13,993 nucleotides of DNA from Saprospiraceae bacterium. Its GTDB lineage: Bacteria; Bacteroidota; Bacteroidia; Chitinophagales; Saprospiraceae. The stretch covers positions 1 to 13,993 of the forward strand of contig JADZFP010000081.1 of the NCBI GenBank assembly GCA_020849825.1, read 5' to 3'. This document shows, piece after piece, positions 6,552-13,388 of the stretch; the first letter of the stretch is position 1, and every line of letters begins with the position of its first letter. A program made the position numbers and the translations under genes. The notes beneath the pieces are model-generated. The model was not told the origin of the DNA. It worked only from the letters and a program-made list of their open reading frames with translations, and ran no database searches.

Positions 6552-8024
6552 TCAGAAATCCTCAAAATAGGTCCGGGCATTGCGGCCCACGTTGCGTTGC
6601 ATTTCCGTCGCATCGTGGTAGTTGTCGCCCTGAAACTGCTCGCCGGCATTGCGCTTGTACAATTCGCGTTCCCAGCGCGGGTTGTTGATTTCGCCCCTTG
6701 CGGTAGAGTGCAGCAAGATGAAATCTTCGCCGGCCAGCGTCGGGTTGTAGAACAGAAACTTGACGTTTTTCTGATTGGTTTTCGGGAAATTGTAATACAC
6801 CCATATCTCATAAGGCGGCGCGCTGGGGTCATCTTCAACGTGTATCAAATCGTCGGGCCGGCCGTAGCGCAGGTAAATCACCCCCCGGGCCGTCTCAAAC
6901 CCGCGCCCGAAGCCCGTGTTGAATTTTTGGTCAACCTGCCCTGCCACTTCCATGTATTCGCGGAACGACTGCTCCGGATTGTTCGGGTCGCGGCGCATAA
7001 AATGGCGGAACAGGAAGTAGCGCATACTTTTCATGTCGCCGCCCAGAAGCAGGTTTTTGACCGTCTCGTTGTCGTCGCCTTCCAGCGTCGGCGAAATGGC
7101 TTTGAGGCTGTAACGCAGATTTTCCTCCGACAAATCCTGCACAAACTGCTTCGACACCAGGTCGTCGGTCAGCTCGGTTTCTTCGATCGTCAGAAAAGGG
7201 TTGCTGCGCTGGAAACTCACCTTGCGCGACGTCAGCAGTTCGTTGGTCGCATTGCGCAGCTCGACCGTCAGGGAATAGTTTCCGCTCGGCAGGTTTTTGA
7301 TGTCCATTTGTACCAGCACGGCATCGATCGGGGAGGGCGCCTTGCGTTGGTTGCCGATGGAGATCAGGGCCGTCACACCATTGCCTTTTTCTTTTTCGAT
7401 AAAATAGCGGACGAGGTAGCTGCCGCCGGCGGCAATGGTTTTGTCGGAATGGTAAATTTCGGCGTAAAACGCCAGTTTGGTCGAGCCGCGGTCGTAAAAA
7501 GAGAAAGGGAGGGGTTCGAGGAAATAACCGTTTTTATTAAAAGGCCCCTCCGATTCGTCGGGCCGGAAACTGCGCAGCAGCTGAATGCCGGACAAATGAA
7601 CGGCGGCATCCGTCACATTTACTTCAAGGGGCGCCGTGAACTGATCCTGGTTGTTGGGGTCGTAGATGTCCTGAAAACTGATCTCCAACTGATAGTTGCC
7701 ATTGGGCACGAACAGGCGCTTGACGTCGAGCAGTTCTTTGGGAAAAGGCACGGGCGGACTGCTCATGCGGTATTTTTCGTAGGTCACAACCGTTTCGCCC
7801 GATTTGATCAGAATCAGCACATCGACGCCGGCCTGCAGCGACAGGCTGTCGATGGGTTTGAACGTCACAGTGGCGGCGGCAATTTCGATATTGATCTCGA
7901 TGTAGGGTTTTTCGGGCGTGGCATAAGTGGCAAAGGATACGCCGGCATCGAGGGCCAGTGCCGGCCGGGCGCTCAGGAGCATCATTCCCAGCGCCATTGC
8001 AAAGAAAAAGGGACGACTTTTCAT
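6552..8024 (-). CDS. GWxTD domain-containing exported protein
   Basis: 490 aa from the ATG at 8022-8024. An upstream in-frame ATG at 8070-8072 would add 16 residues in front of the signal peptide and is less likely. The signal peptide is MKSRPFFFAMALGMMLLSARPALA. The middle has several beta-rich domains (e.g. LPSGNYSLTVELRNATNELL near 245-264). The C-terminal third is the GWxTD domain: MRRDPNNPEQSFREYMEVAGQVDQKF, then GFGRGFETARGVIYLRYGRPDDL, then YEIWVYYNFP and FILLHS. The name-giving motif G-W-x-T-D-R-G reads G-F-E-T-A-R-G (375-381), so the Trp and Asp are substituted. The molecular function of this family is unknown; members are common in Bacteroidetes and related phyla, often as exported or lipoproteins. 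It lies downstream of the GH95-like gene on the same strand across a 142-bp gap. Confidence 0.85.
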   Translation of the reverse strand: MKSRPFFFAMALGMMLLSARPALALDAGVSFATYATPEKPYIEINIEIAAATVTFKPIDSLSLQAGVDVLILIKSGETVVTYEKYRMSSPPVPFPKELLDVKRLFVPNGNYQLEISFQDIYDPNNQDQFTAPLEVNVTDAAVHLSGIQLLRSFRPDESEGPFNKNGYFLEPLPFSFYDRGSTKLAFYAEIYHSDKTIAAGGSYLVRYFIEKEKGNGVTALISIGNQRKAPSPIDAVLVQMDIKNLPSGNYSLTVELRNATNELLTSRKVSFQRSNPFLTIEETELTDDLVSKQFVQDLSEENLRYSLKAISPTLEGDDNETVKNLLLGGDMKSMRYFLFRHFMRRDPNNPEQSFREYMEVAGQVDQKFNTGFGRGFETARGVIYLRYGRPDDLIHVEDDPSAPPYEIWVYYNFPKTNQKNVKFLFYNPTLAGEDFILLHSTARGEINNPRWERELYKRNAGEQFQGDNYHDATEMQRNVGRNARTYFEDF

Positions 8025-8069
8025 AGCCAGTATGGTTTTATTCGTTGATGTAATAGCGGCTTTACGCTT

Positions 8070-8130
8070 CAAAAGTCAGGTTTCCGGGGCGGAATTCCCG
8101 GACAAGTTTTGACAAAAGTCAGGTTTCCGG
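8070..8130. repeat. Two 18-bp direct repeats and a GC-rich hairpin upstream of the GWxTD gene
   Basis: CAAAAGTCAGGTTTCCGG occurs exactly at 8070-8087 and 8113-8130, a 43-bp offset. Between the copies TCCGGG (8083-8088) pairs with CCCGGA (8097-8102), and TTTTGACAAAA (8107-8117) is a near-symmetrical 11-mer. The block fills most of the gap between the stop of the GH95-like gene and the start of the GWxTD gene, so it could be a repeated operator, a processing site or a small extragenic repeat. No function can be assigned. Confidence 0.75.
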
Positions 8131-8166
8131 CCTGCTTCTTTCACCTCACCCGATTCAAAGATAAAT

Positions 8167-10473
8167 CTATTTCAACACGTAACTGATCCGGCCGCCGGCT
8201 TTTAGCCGAACGGCCCAGGCGTGGCGTTTGGCGTCGTATTTACCCAGTTCGGCCTTGCTCAGGCTGAAACGCTGGGTTTCGGTTTTTGAACCCGAAAAAT
8301 CGCCCGTCACATACACCCAGCCCGTATTTTTTTCCGCTTCGAGTTGCAATTCGCGCAGGCGCCCGCCGGCCCGTACGGCGCTGACCAAAATCGCCCCGTC
8401 GGCCCGCAGGTGCTCGAACGATACGTCCTGCCAGTCGGCGGGTACGGCCGGGAAAACCTCGATTTGGCCCTTCCGGCTTTGCAGCAACATTTCCTGCACG
8501 CCCGCCGCAAAGGCGAAATTGCCTTCCAGCGTGACGGGCCGGTAGTGAAAATAGGAATATCCTTTTGCGGTCTGGTCGCCGTTGAGGTGAAACGAATTGA
8601 CCGACACGAAGGCTTCTGCAAATATGCGCAGGGCTTCGCGCGCGCCCTCGCCGTCGCGGTTTCGGGCGCGCAGGTTGGCCAGCCAGGCAAAGGAATAGCC
8701 GGTCCATTGGCTGGTGCCGGCCGAGTCGAGCTGGGCCAGGGTGGCGTCGATTACTCGCTGCGCGGTGTTGTCTTCCGACCAGTCGATCAAACCCAGGGGA
8801 TGGATCGCCATCAGGTGCGAAAAATGCCGGTGGCTGTGGCGATAAGGCAGGTCGGGGGCGATCATCAGGGCGCCGTCGGCTTCCACGGCCAGCGGCGGCA
8901 ATTCGGCTGCCCGGCGGCGCCAGTGTTTGGCCTCTTTCGGCAACTTCATTTCGTCGGCCAGCTCGGCTGTTTTTTGAAAAACAAACAGGCAAAGCGCCAG
9001 ATCGTAATTGGTCAGGGTGTTGGGCCACCAGGCTTGCTGAGTGTTGTCGTGTATCTCCGGCGACGACGACAGGGGCAAAACCCGATCGCCTTTTTGATCG
9101 ATAAAAGTCAGTTGTTCGAGGTGGGTGGCAGTGCCTTTCAGCCAGGGCCAGGCGTGAAAACGCAGAAAGCGGCGATCGGCCGAATAGCGCCATTGCCAGT
9201 AAAAATGCTGCGCCAGCCAGGCCGAGGTCGTGGGCGAACAGGCGTATTGGATCCAGCCGCCCATGGGCTCGCCGGTCAGGGTCTCGACGCCGGGCACGTT
9301 CAGCCCCGTGGTGCCGAAATACCGGCGGGTATAGTCGAGGTGCGCCAGTTCGTTGCTTTCCAGATGCCGCCAGTAAGCGCTGGCCTCATCAAGATGGTTG
9401 GCTGTGTAGGCGGGCCAGTAACTCATCTGGGTGTTGAGGTCGTGGTGGAGGTCGCCTTTCCAGGGCGGCAGCCGGCCGTTGTCGACGGTCCAGATGGCTT
9501 GCAGACTGATCATCGGCGCATCTTCGCGGGCGACACAACCAAACTTGTACATGTCGCGGTAATACTGCCTTTCGATCAGCGAATCGGGCAGCCGTAGCGC
9601 CGATTTGCCCCAATAACCGGTCCACCATTTGCGGCTTTCTTCGAGGGAGCGGGCAAACCCGCGCGGCAGGGCGTCCTGCACGATTTCATGAGCGGTCGGA
9701 ATATTGGGTTTTTGGGCAAAATGGCTGGAAATACTCCACACGCCTTCGATCCAGCCGTCTTTTTCCTGCCAGGCCAATGCCACTTCGTACGAAAATCCGC
9801 CGTAACAGATCTGGCGATAGACCAGCAAATTCGGGCCCTGCGACTTTACTTCGCCCTGCCGGTATCCGAGCCGAACCAGGTCGTCGCCCTCCACGGAGCC
9901 GCCGGGAGCCGCCTTGGCGTCGCCCGAGTAGGCCGGCGGGACCAGTTGAGGGGCGGCGTTCTCGCTGCTTTTTACCCTGAACCAACCCTCGCGCCGGTCG
10001 GCATGTACGAAGGTTTCAAAAACCGGGTTGTTTTTCCTGCTCAAGGTCGTCAGTCCACCCGACAAATCGAGTCGACAGGAAACCGATAAGGGGTAGGGAT
10101 TGGAAAATTCAAGCGCGGCGCCGGGGAGTTTGGTCGGTCCGGGTTCGCTTTCATAGGGCGAGTCGAAATAACGCTGCACGAGGCCGTAGTCGTTTTGCTT
10201 CACTTTCTCGGCTACCCAGGCATACCGGAATTCGGGCCGGTCGAGCCCGGCCATGGGCCGAAGGTCCCAGAGATCGGCGCGGTCAAGCGAGAGGCGCAGC
10301 CGGCCTTCGCGCTGCCAGACGAGACACCCCATCAGGCCATTGCCCATGGGCAGGCCTTCGTCCCAGCGACCGGGTACATTTTCAAAAACAAGATCGTGCT
10401 CCGGACGGGGCTGGGCCGAAACCATCAGGGGCGACAAGCACGCCAGTGTGAGGAGGAGTAGGAGGTGTTTCAT
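8167..10473 (-). CDS. Exported GH95-like glycoside hydrolase (alpha-L-fucosidase/galactosidase type)
   Basis: 768 aa with a clear signal peptide (MKHLLLLLTLACLSPLMVSA). The N-terminal beta-domain starts with the GH95 pattern RWDEGLPMGNGLMGCLVW...LSLDRADLWD (36-70). The (alpha/alpha)6 barrel carries DLHHDLNTQMSYWP (341-354), SSSPE (469-473, Glu473), RHFSHLMAIHPL (549-560) and TLEGNFAFAAGVQEMLLQS (648-666), followed by a C-terminal beta-domain. In Bifidobacterium AfcA the acid is Glu566 and the base system is Asn423 activated by Asp766. Glu473 should match the acid and the Asn/Gln of DLNTQM the base region. The LDGNFG aspartate appears replaced by Glu650 in LEGNF, and MNYWP by MSYWP. It may therefore be a divergent member with a different sugar specificity. 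No SusC/SusD or other PUL genes are adjacent. Start ATG at 10471-10473. Confidence 0.82.
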   Translation of the reverse strand: MKHLLLLLTLACLSPLMVSAQPRPEHDLVFENVPGRWDEGLPMGNGLMGCLVWQREGRLRLSLDRADLWDLRPMAGLDRPEFRYAWVAEKVKQNDYGLVQRYFDSPYESEPGPTKLPGAALEFSNPYPLSVSCRLDLSGGLTTLSRKNNPVFETFVHADRREGWFRVKSSENAAPQLVPPAYSGDAKAAPGGSVEGDDLVRLGYRQGEVKSQGPNLLVYRQICYGGFSYEVALAWQEKDGWIEGVWSISSHFAQKPNIPTAHEIVQDALPRGFARSLEESRKWWTGYWGKSALRLPDSLIERQYYRDMYKFGCVAREDAPMISLQAIWTVDNGRLPPWKGDLHHDLNTQMSYWPAYTANHLDEASAYWRHLESNELAHLDYTRRYFGTTGLNVPGVETLTGEPMGGWIQYACSPTTSAWLAQHFYWQWRYSADRRFLRFHAWPWLKGTATHLEQLTFIDQKGDRVLPLSSSPEIHDNTQQAWWPNTLTNYDLALCLFVFQKTAELADEMKLPKEAKHWRRRAAELPPLAVEADGALMIAPDLPYRHSHRHFSHLMAIHPLGLIDWSEDNTAQRVIDATLAQLDSAGTSQWTGYSFAWLANLRARNRDGEGAREALRIFAEAFVSVNSFHLNGDQTAKGYSYFHYRPVTLEGNFAFAAGVQEMLLQSRKGQIEVFPAVPADWQDVSFEHLRADGAILVSAVRAGGRLRELQLEAEKNTGWVYVTGDFSGSKTETQRFSLSKAELGKYDAKRHAWAVRLKAGGRISYVLK

Positions 10474-10505
10474 AATTTGGACGGGTGTTGGGTTTTAGGT
10501 TTTAG

Positions 10506-10576
10506 GTGTTGGGTTTTGGGTAAAAGGTGCATTTCTGCTCTCGGGGATTGTGACGAGGCAAAGCCTCGCGCGAGCG
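10506..10576 (+). repeat. Extragenic repeat, direct copy 1 (71 bp)
   Basis: Begins GTGTTGGGTTTTGGG, continues AAAAGGTGCATTTCTGCTC and ends GAGGCAAAGCCTCGCGCGAG plus CG. The end contains the hairpin GAGGC-AAA-GCCTC and the overlapping palindrome CTCGCGCGAG. It differs from copy 2 at only a few positions (GGGGATTGTGA against GGGAGTTGTCA). Confidence 0.9.
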
Positions 10577-10579
10577 TTG

Positions 10580-10650
10580 GTGTTGGGTTTTGGGTAAAAG
10601 GTGCATTTCTGCTCTCGGGAGTTGTCACGAGGCAAAGCCTCGCGCGAGCG
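10580..10650 (+). repeat. Extragenic repeat, direct copy 2 (71 bp)
   Basis: Same length and layout as copy 1, offset by 74 bp, with the same terminal double hairpin. The tight spacing indicates tandem duplication of the unit. Confidence 0.9.
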
Positions 10651-10674
10651 GCGAGTTGTGGGGTTTTGGGTATT

Positions 10675-10747
10675 GGGTTTTAGGTTTTGGCGAAAAGGTA
10701 CATTTCTGCTCTCGGGAGTTGTCACGAGGCAAAGCCTCGCGCGAGCG
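10675..10747 (+). repeat. Extragenic repeat, direct copy 3 (about 73 bp)
   Basis: The head reads GGGTTTTAGGTTTTGGCG instead of the GTGTTGGGTTTTGGG of copies 1 and 2, but from GTACATTTCTGCTCTCGGG to the terminal GCGAGCG it is nearly identical to copy 2. Positions 10683-10716 are an exact 34-bp reverse complement of 10782-10815 in copy 4. Confidence 0.9.
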
Positions 10748-10780
10748 GTACATTGTTGACTAAAACGTGCATCATGTATA

Positions 10781-10822
10781 CCCCGAGAGCAGAAATGTAC
10801 CTTTTCGCCAAAACCCAACACC
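10781..10822 (-). repeat. Extragenic repeat, inverted copy 4, lacking the double-hairpin end
   Basis: Reads CCCGAGAGCAGAAATGTACC on the plus strand. Together with copy 3 it forms a 34-bp perfect inverted repeat around a 65-bp spacer. The portion corresponding to GAGGCAAAGCCTCGCGCGAG is absent. Confidence 0.88.
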
Positions 10823-10883
10823 AAATACCCAGCACGTCATTTTCCGTGTGTTCAAGGAACAATCCCTGAATATTAAGCATGAC

Positions 10884-10940
10884 TCGAGAGCAGAAATGAC
10901 CCTTTTTGCCAAAACCCAACTCCCAAAACCCAACTCCCAA
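10884..10940 (-). repeat. Extragenic repeat, inverted copy 5, degenerate
   Basis: Reads TCGAGAGCAGAAATGACC followed by a CCAAAACCCAACTCC-type tract that ends 3 bp before the stop codon of the S15-type hydrolase gene. Like copy 4 it lacks the double-hairpin end. Confidence 0.8.
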
Positions 10941-10943
10941 CAT

Positions 10944-12797
10944 CTATTTCATCATTAAAATGACCGACGAAGGGTGTTCCGGCGTGCAATAGATCCGGTG
11001 CATGGCTTTGATAAAATCCTCGTCGCGGGCCTGATAAATGTCGACAAACTGTTGCGGGTTGCGATCGGCCAGCGGGAACCAGCTGCTTTGCACCTGGATC
11101 ATGATCCGGTGGCCGGGCAGGAAGGTATGGGCGACGTCGGGCAGTTCGAATTTGACCTGGGTCGGCGTGTTGGGCGTGAACGCTTCGGGTTTTTCAAAAC
11201 TGTTGCGGTAGCGCCCCCGGAAGATTTCGCCGCGCACCAGCATCTGGTAGCCGCCCAGGGGCACGCCGTTTTCCCGGCCGCGCATCGTATCGGGATATAC
11301 GTCGATCAGTTTGACCACAAAATCGGCGTCGGTGCCCGTAGTGCTCACCCAGAGGTCGGCGATGATGGGACCGGTCACTGTCGTCGCCTCGCTGAGCGGC
11401 GCAGTGGTGAACGTCACGACGTCGGGGCGGCGGGCGGCGAAGCGCTGATCGTCGCACATGTATTCGCGGGTGCGGTTCAGGTGTACGTCTTCGGTGTACG
11501 GCACGGGGTGCGCCGGATCGCTGACGTATTCGTGATAGTTGTTGCCCGCTTGCGGCGGGCGGTTGCCGAGGCCTCGGTCCGGCTGGAAAAAATACCGGGT
11601 CGGCCTGGCGTTTTGAGGGGGCCATTGGGTGTATTGTTCCCAGCGGTTGGCGCCCGTGAGGAAAATGCTGGCTTCGGGCAGGGCGAGCGAGCCTTTGTCT
11701 TTGAGGTAGTATTCAAAAAAGGGCAGTTCGATGTTTTCCTGGTAATAAGGCGATGTTTTTTGGCCGAACACCACGTTGCCCAGGCGTTCGCCGCCCGTTC
11801 GCGCCCAGCCGCCGTGCACCCAGGGGCCCATTACGATGCGGTTGCTGGCGGCTGCCGGGTTTTGCCCTTCGATGGCTTTGTACAGGTTCCAGGCGCCCCA
11901 GCAGTCTTCGGCATCGAACAAGCCGCCCACGGTGAGCACGGCCGGCCGGATGTTTTTCAGGTGCGGCCGAGGGTTGCGCGCCTGCCACCAGGCGTCGTAG
12001 TCGGGGTGCGCCATCAGGTCGTTCCAGAACGGGATGTTTTTCATGCCCAGTTTTTCGCTGAAATTGCGCAAAGCGCCGGCCCGCAGGTAAAAGTCGTAGT
12101 TGTCGGGCGTTTTCCAGTCGGAAAAACCCGGCGAACCCTGCATCGTGGGTTCGGGACGGGGTTTGCCGAAGCCGGAATAAAACGAAAAGGCATCCATCAG
12201 CATGAACGCCCCGTTGTGGTGAAAATCGTCGCCGATAAACCAGTCGGTCACCGGCGCCTGGGGCGATACGGCCTTGATGGCCGGGTGGTTGGCCAGGATG
12301 GCCATAGTGGCGTAAAAACCCGGATACGAAATGCCCCACACGCCCACGCGGCCGTTGTTGTTGGGCAGGTTTTTGACCAGCCAGTCGACCGTATCGTAAG
12401 TGTCGCTGGCTTCGTCGACGTCTTTGGCGGTCTTTTTTTGCGGATTGTGCGGCCGGACGTCTTCAAAAACGCCCTCGCTCATGTAGCGCCCGCGTACGTC
12501 CTGAAACACAAAAATATACCCCGCGCGCACCATCGCCATGTTCTGGATGCGGTCGGAGAAAACGCCGGCCCCGTACGGCGCGCAGGAATACGGCGTGCGG
12601 CGTAACATGATGGGGTATTGGCGCGTCTGGTCTTTGGGCAGGTAAATAGAGGTAAACAACTGCACGCCGTCGCGCATCGGGATCATGACTTCCCTTTTGT
12701 AATAATTCTGGTGGAGAAAAAGCGAATCGGCGTTTTGCGCCCCGGCAAAAGCGGCCAGGGTACAAAAAATCAGGAGCAGCAGGCGAGTTTTTGACAT
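10944..12797 (-). CDS. Exported S15/CocE-family serine hydrolase (X-Pro dipeptidyl-peptidase or alpha-amino acid ester hydrolase type)
   Basis: 617 aa. The signal peptide is MSKTRLLLLIFCTLAAFAGA. The alpha/beta-hydrolase domain opens with the CocE/NonD pattern VMIPMRDGVQLFTSIYLP (37-54) and RRTPYS. Then come DVRGRYMSEG (100-109), the nucleophile elbow GISYPG (Ser157), GGLFDAEDCWG (Asp295 as catalytic acid) and GPWVHGGW (His328). The C-terminal part (about 380-617) is the jelly-roll X-Pro peptidase beta-domain (e.g. VTGPIIADLWVSTTGTDADFVVKLIDVYPD). The family includes cocaine esterase, glutaryl-7-ACA acylase, alpha-amino acid ester hydrolases and PepX. The length and signal peptide fit the exported CocE/NonD hydrolases of Bacteroidetes; the substrate is not predictable. 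A repeat-filled gap separates it from the next gene downstream. Start ATG at 12795-12797. Confidence 0.88.
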   Translation of the reverse strand: MSKTRLLLLIFCTLAAFAGAQNADSLFLHQNYYKREVMIPMRDGVQLFTSIYLPKDQTRQYPIMLRRTPYSCAPYGAGVFSDRIQNMAMVRAGYIFVFQDVRGRYMSEGVFEDVRPHNPQKKTAKDVDEASDTYDTVDWLVKNLPNNNGRVGVWGISYPGFYATMAILANHPAIKAVSPQAPVTDWFIGDDFHHNGAFMLMDAFSFYSGFGKPRPEPTMQGSPGFSDWKTPDNYDFYLRAGALRNFSEKLGMKNIPFWNDLMAHPDYDAWWQARNPRPHLKNIRPAVLTVGGLFDAEDCWGAWNLYKAIEGQNPAAASNRIVMGPWVHGGWARTGGERLGNVVFGQKTSPYYQENIELPFFEYYLKDKGSLALPEASIFLTGANRWEQYTQWPPQNARPTRYFFQPDRGLGNRPPQAGNNYHEYVSDPAHPVPYTEDVHLNRTREYMCDDQRFAARRPDVVTFTTAPLSEATTVTGPIIADLWVSTTGTDADFVVKLIDVYPDTMRGRENGVPLGGYQMLVRGEIFRGRYRNSFEKPEAFTPNTPTQVKFELPDVAHTFLPGHRIMIQVQSSWFPLADRNPQQFVDIYQARDEDFIKAMHRIYCTPEHPSSVILMMK

Positions 12798-12946
12798 GGC
12801 AGTAAATGTTGTTGGTCGGGAAATTTGCGCCCAAAATCGGGAATAAACTGCAATTCAAACTTTTCCGGAATTTTCCTGCAACCTCCGGCGTTCAATGTCT
12901 GTCTATTGGTTCATCATTTTTTAGTGACAATTCATTTATCAACAAT

Positions 12947-13285
12947 ATGAAAACGATCTTCTCTCTTTTGCTTTCTCTGACGCTCTCCACAGCAGCGCTT
13001 GCCCATACCGCCACCTTCTTCCCGCAAACCGAAGTGGAAGTGGTCATCACCCAAAAACGCGTCCTGCTCATCACCGACGAACTGCCGGTCAAAAGCCTGG
13101 CCGTGCAAGTGATCGATGCCGCCAACCGCGTCGTCAAGGAAAAAAACTTTACCTCCAAAACCGCCGACTGGGCGCTCGATGTAAGCGATTTGCCCAACGG
13201 CACTTACACCCTCCAGGTAGGCGATCAGGCTCCCGTCGCTTTTGTCAAAACCGACGCAGCCGGCGCCTTCCGAGCGACCCTCTGA
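12947..13285 (+). CDS. Small exported beta-rich protein, 112 aa
   Basis: The chosen start is the ATG at 12947, because it directly begins a good signal peptide (MKTIFSLLLSLTLSTAALAH, cleavage after ALA). The in-frame ATG at 12806 would put 47 unrelated residues in front of it. The mature part of about 90 residues is beta-rich: VEVVITQKRVLLITDE, LAVQVIDAANRVVKEKNF, WALDVSDLPNGTYTLQVGDQAPVAFVK. This resembles the Ig-like fold of Bacteroidetes secreted modules; the SDLPNGTYTLQV stretch recalls type IX sorting domains. It lacks the usual flanking features of a true sorting signal and stands alone, so no family is assigned. It is divergent from the S15-type hydrolase gene and followed by a strong terminator. 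Confidence 0.8.
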   Translation: MKTIFSLLLSLTLSTAALAHTATFFPQTEVEVVITQKRVLLITDELPVKSLAVQVIDAANRVVKEKNFTSKTADWALDVSDLPNGTYTLQVGDQAPVAFVKTDAAGAFRATL

Positions 13286-13324
13286 CCCGACCCGATCGAA
13301 TAACACACATCTATGAAAACAAAT

Positions 13325-13362
13325 CAGGAGTCTTTCCGCGTGCGGAAAGGCTCCTGTTGTTT
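13325..13362. terminator. Strong hairpin terminator, probably bidirectional
   Basis: CAGGAGTCTTTCCGC (13325-13339) pairs with GCGGAAAGGCTCCTG (13342-13356) over 15 positions with one G-T wobble and a 2-nt spacer, so the actual loop would open a base pair or two. It is followed by TTGTTT and preceded by AAAACAAA. It sits between convergent genes: the small exported protein ending at 13285 and the GNAT gene ending at 13388. Confidence 0.88.
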
Positions 13363-13363
13363 G

Positions 13364-13388
13364 AAGGGTTGATAAGATTGATAGGGTT
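13364..13388. repeat. Short copy of the GGGTTGATAA repeat
   Basis: GGGTTGATAAGATTGATAGG plus GTTTAT follows the terminator and reaches the GNAT stop codon. It shares the GGGTTGATAA and GGGTTTAT units of the array at 3916-4070, so this repeat family occurs at two intergenic sites in the window. Confidence 0.65.

Larger units (their letters stand above)
10474..10943. repeat. Gene-free 470-bp region packed with extragenic repeats
   Basis: No credible ORF spans this gap between two minus-strand genes. It contains three direct copies (10506-10576, 10580-10650, 10675-10747) and two inverted partial copies (10781-10822, 10884-10940) of a repeat whose core is ATTTCTGCTCTCGGG, plus G/T-rich tracts of GGGTTTT, GGGTGTT and TTTTAGG. 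Unique spacers are 10748-10780 and 10823-10883. No transposase or other enzyme gene accompanies the repeats in the window, so how they spread is not visible. Confidence 0.9.

Noticed and set aside
6597..8048. 483-codon plus-strand reading frame opposite the GWxTD gene
   Set aside because: The antisense of a real gene. The protein is rich in VVV, FFF and His with no recognisable domain.
8344..9597. 417-codon plus-strand reading frame opposite the GH95-like gene
   Set aside because: The antisense shadow of a recognisable glycosidase, with no domain content of its own.
10506..10747. Three regularly spaced repeats considered as a CRISPR array
   Set aside because: Copies 1 and 2 are almost contiguous (3 bp between), so there are no spacers; the other copies are inverted and no cas genes are present.
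10974..12605. 543-codon plus-strand reading frame opposite the S15-type hydrolase
   Set aside because: The minus-strand gene has a signal peptide, a catalytic triad and full length; the antisense frame has none of these.
13313..13372. 19-codon ORF (MKTNQESFRVRKGSCCLKG) as a leader peptide or small Cys-containing peptide
   Set aside because: It coincides exactly with the perfect terminator hairpin at 13325-13356 downstream of the exported protein gene, and no regulated gene follows on the plus strand. The coding potential is most likely incidental.
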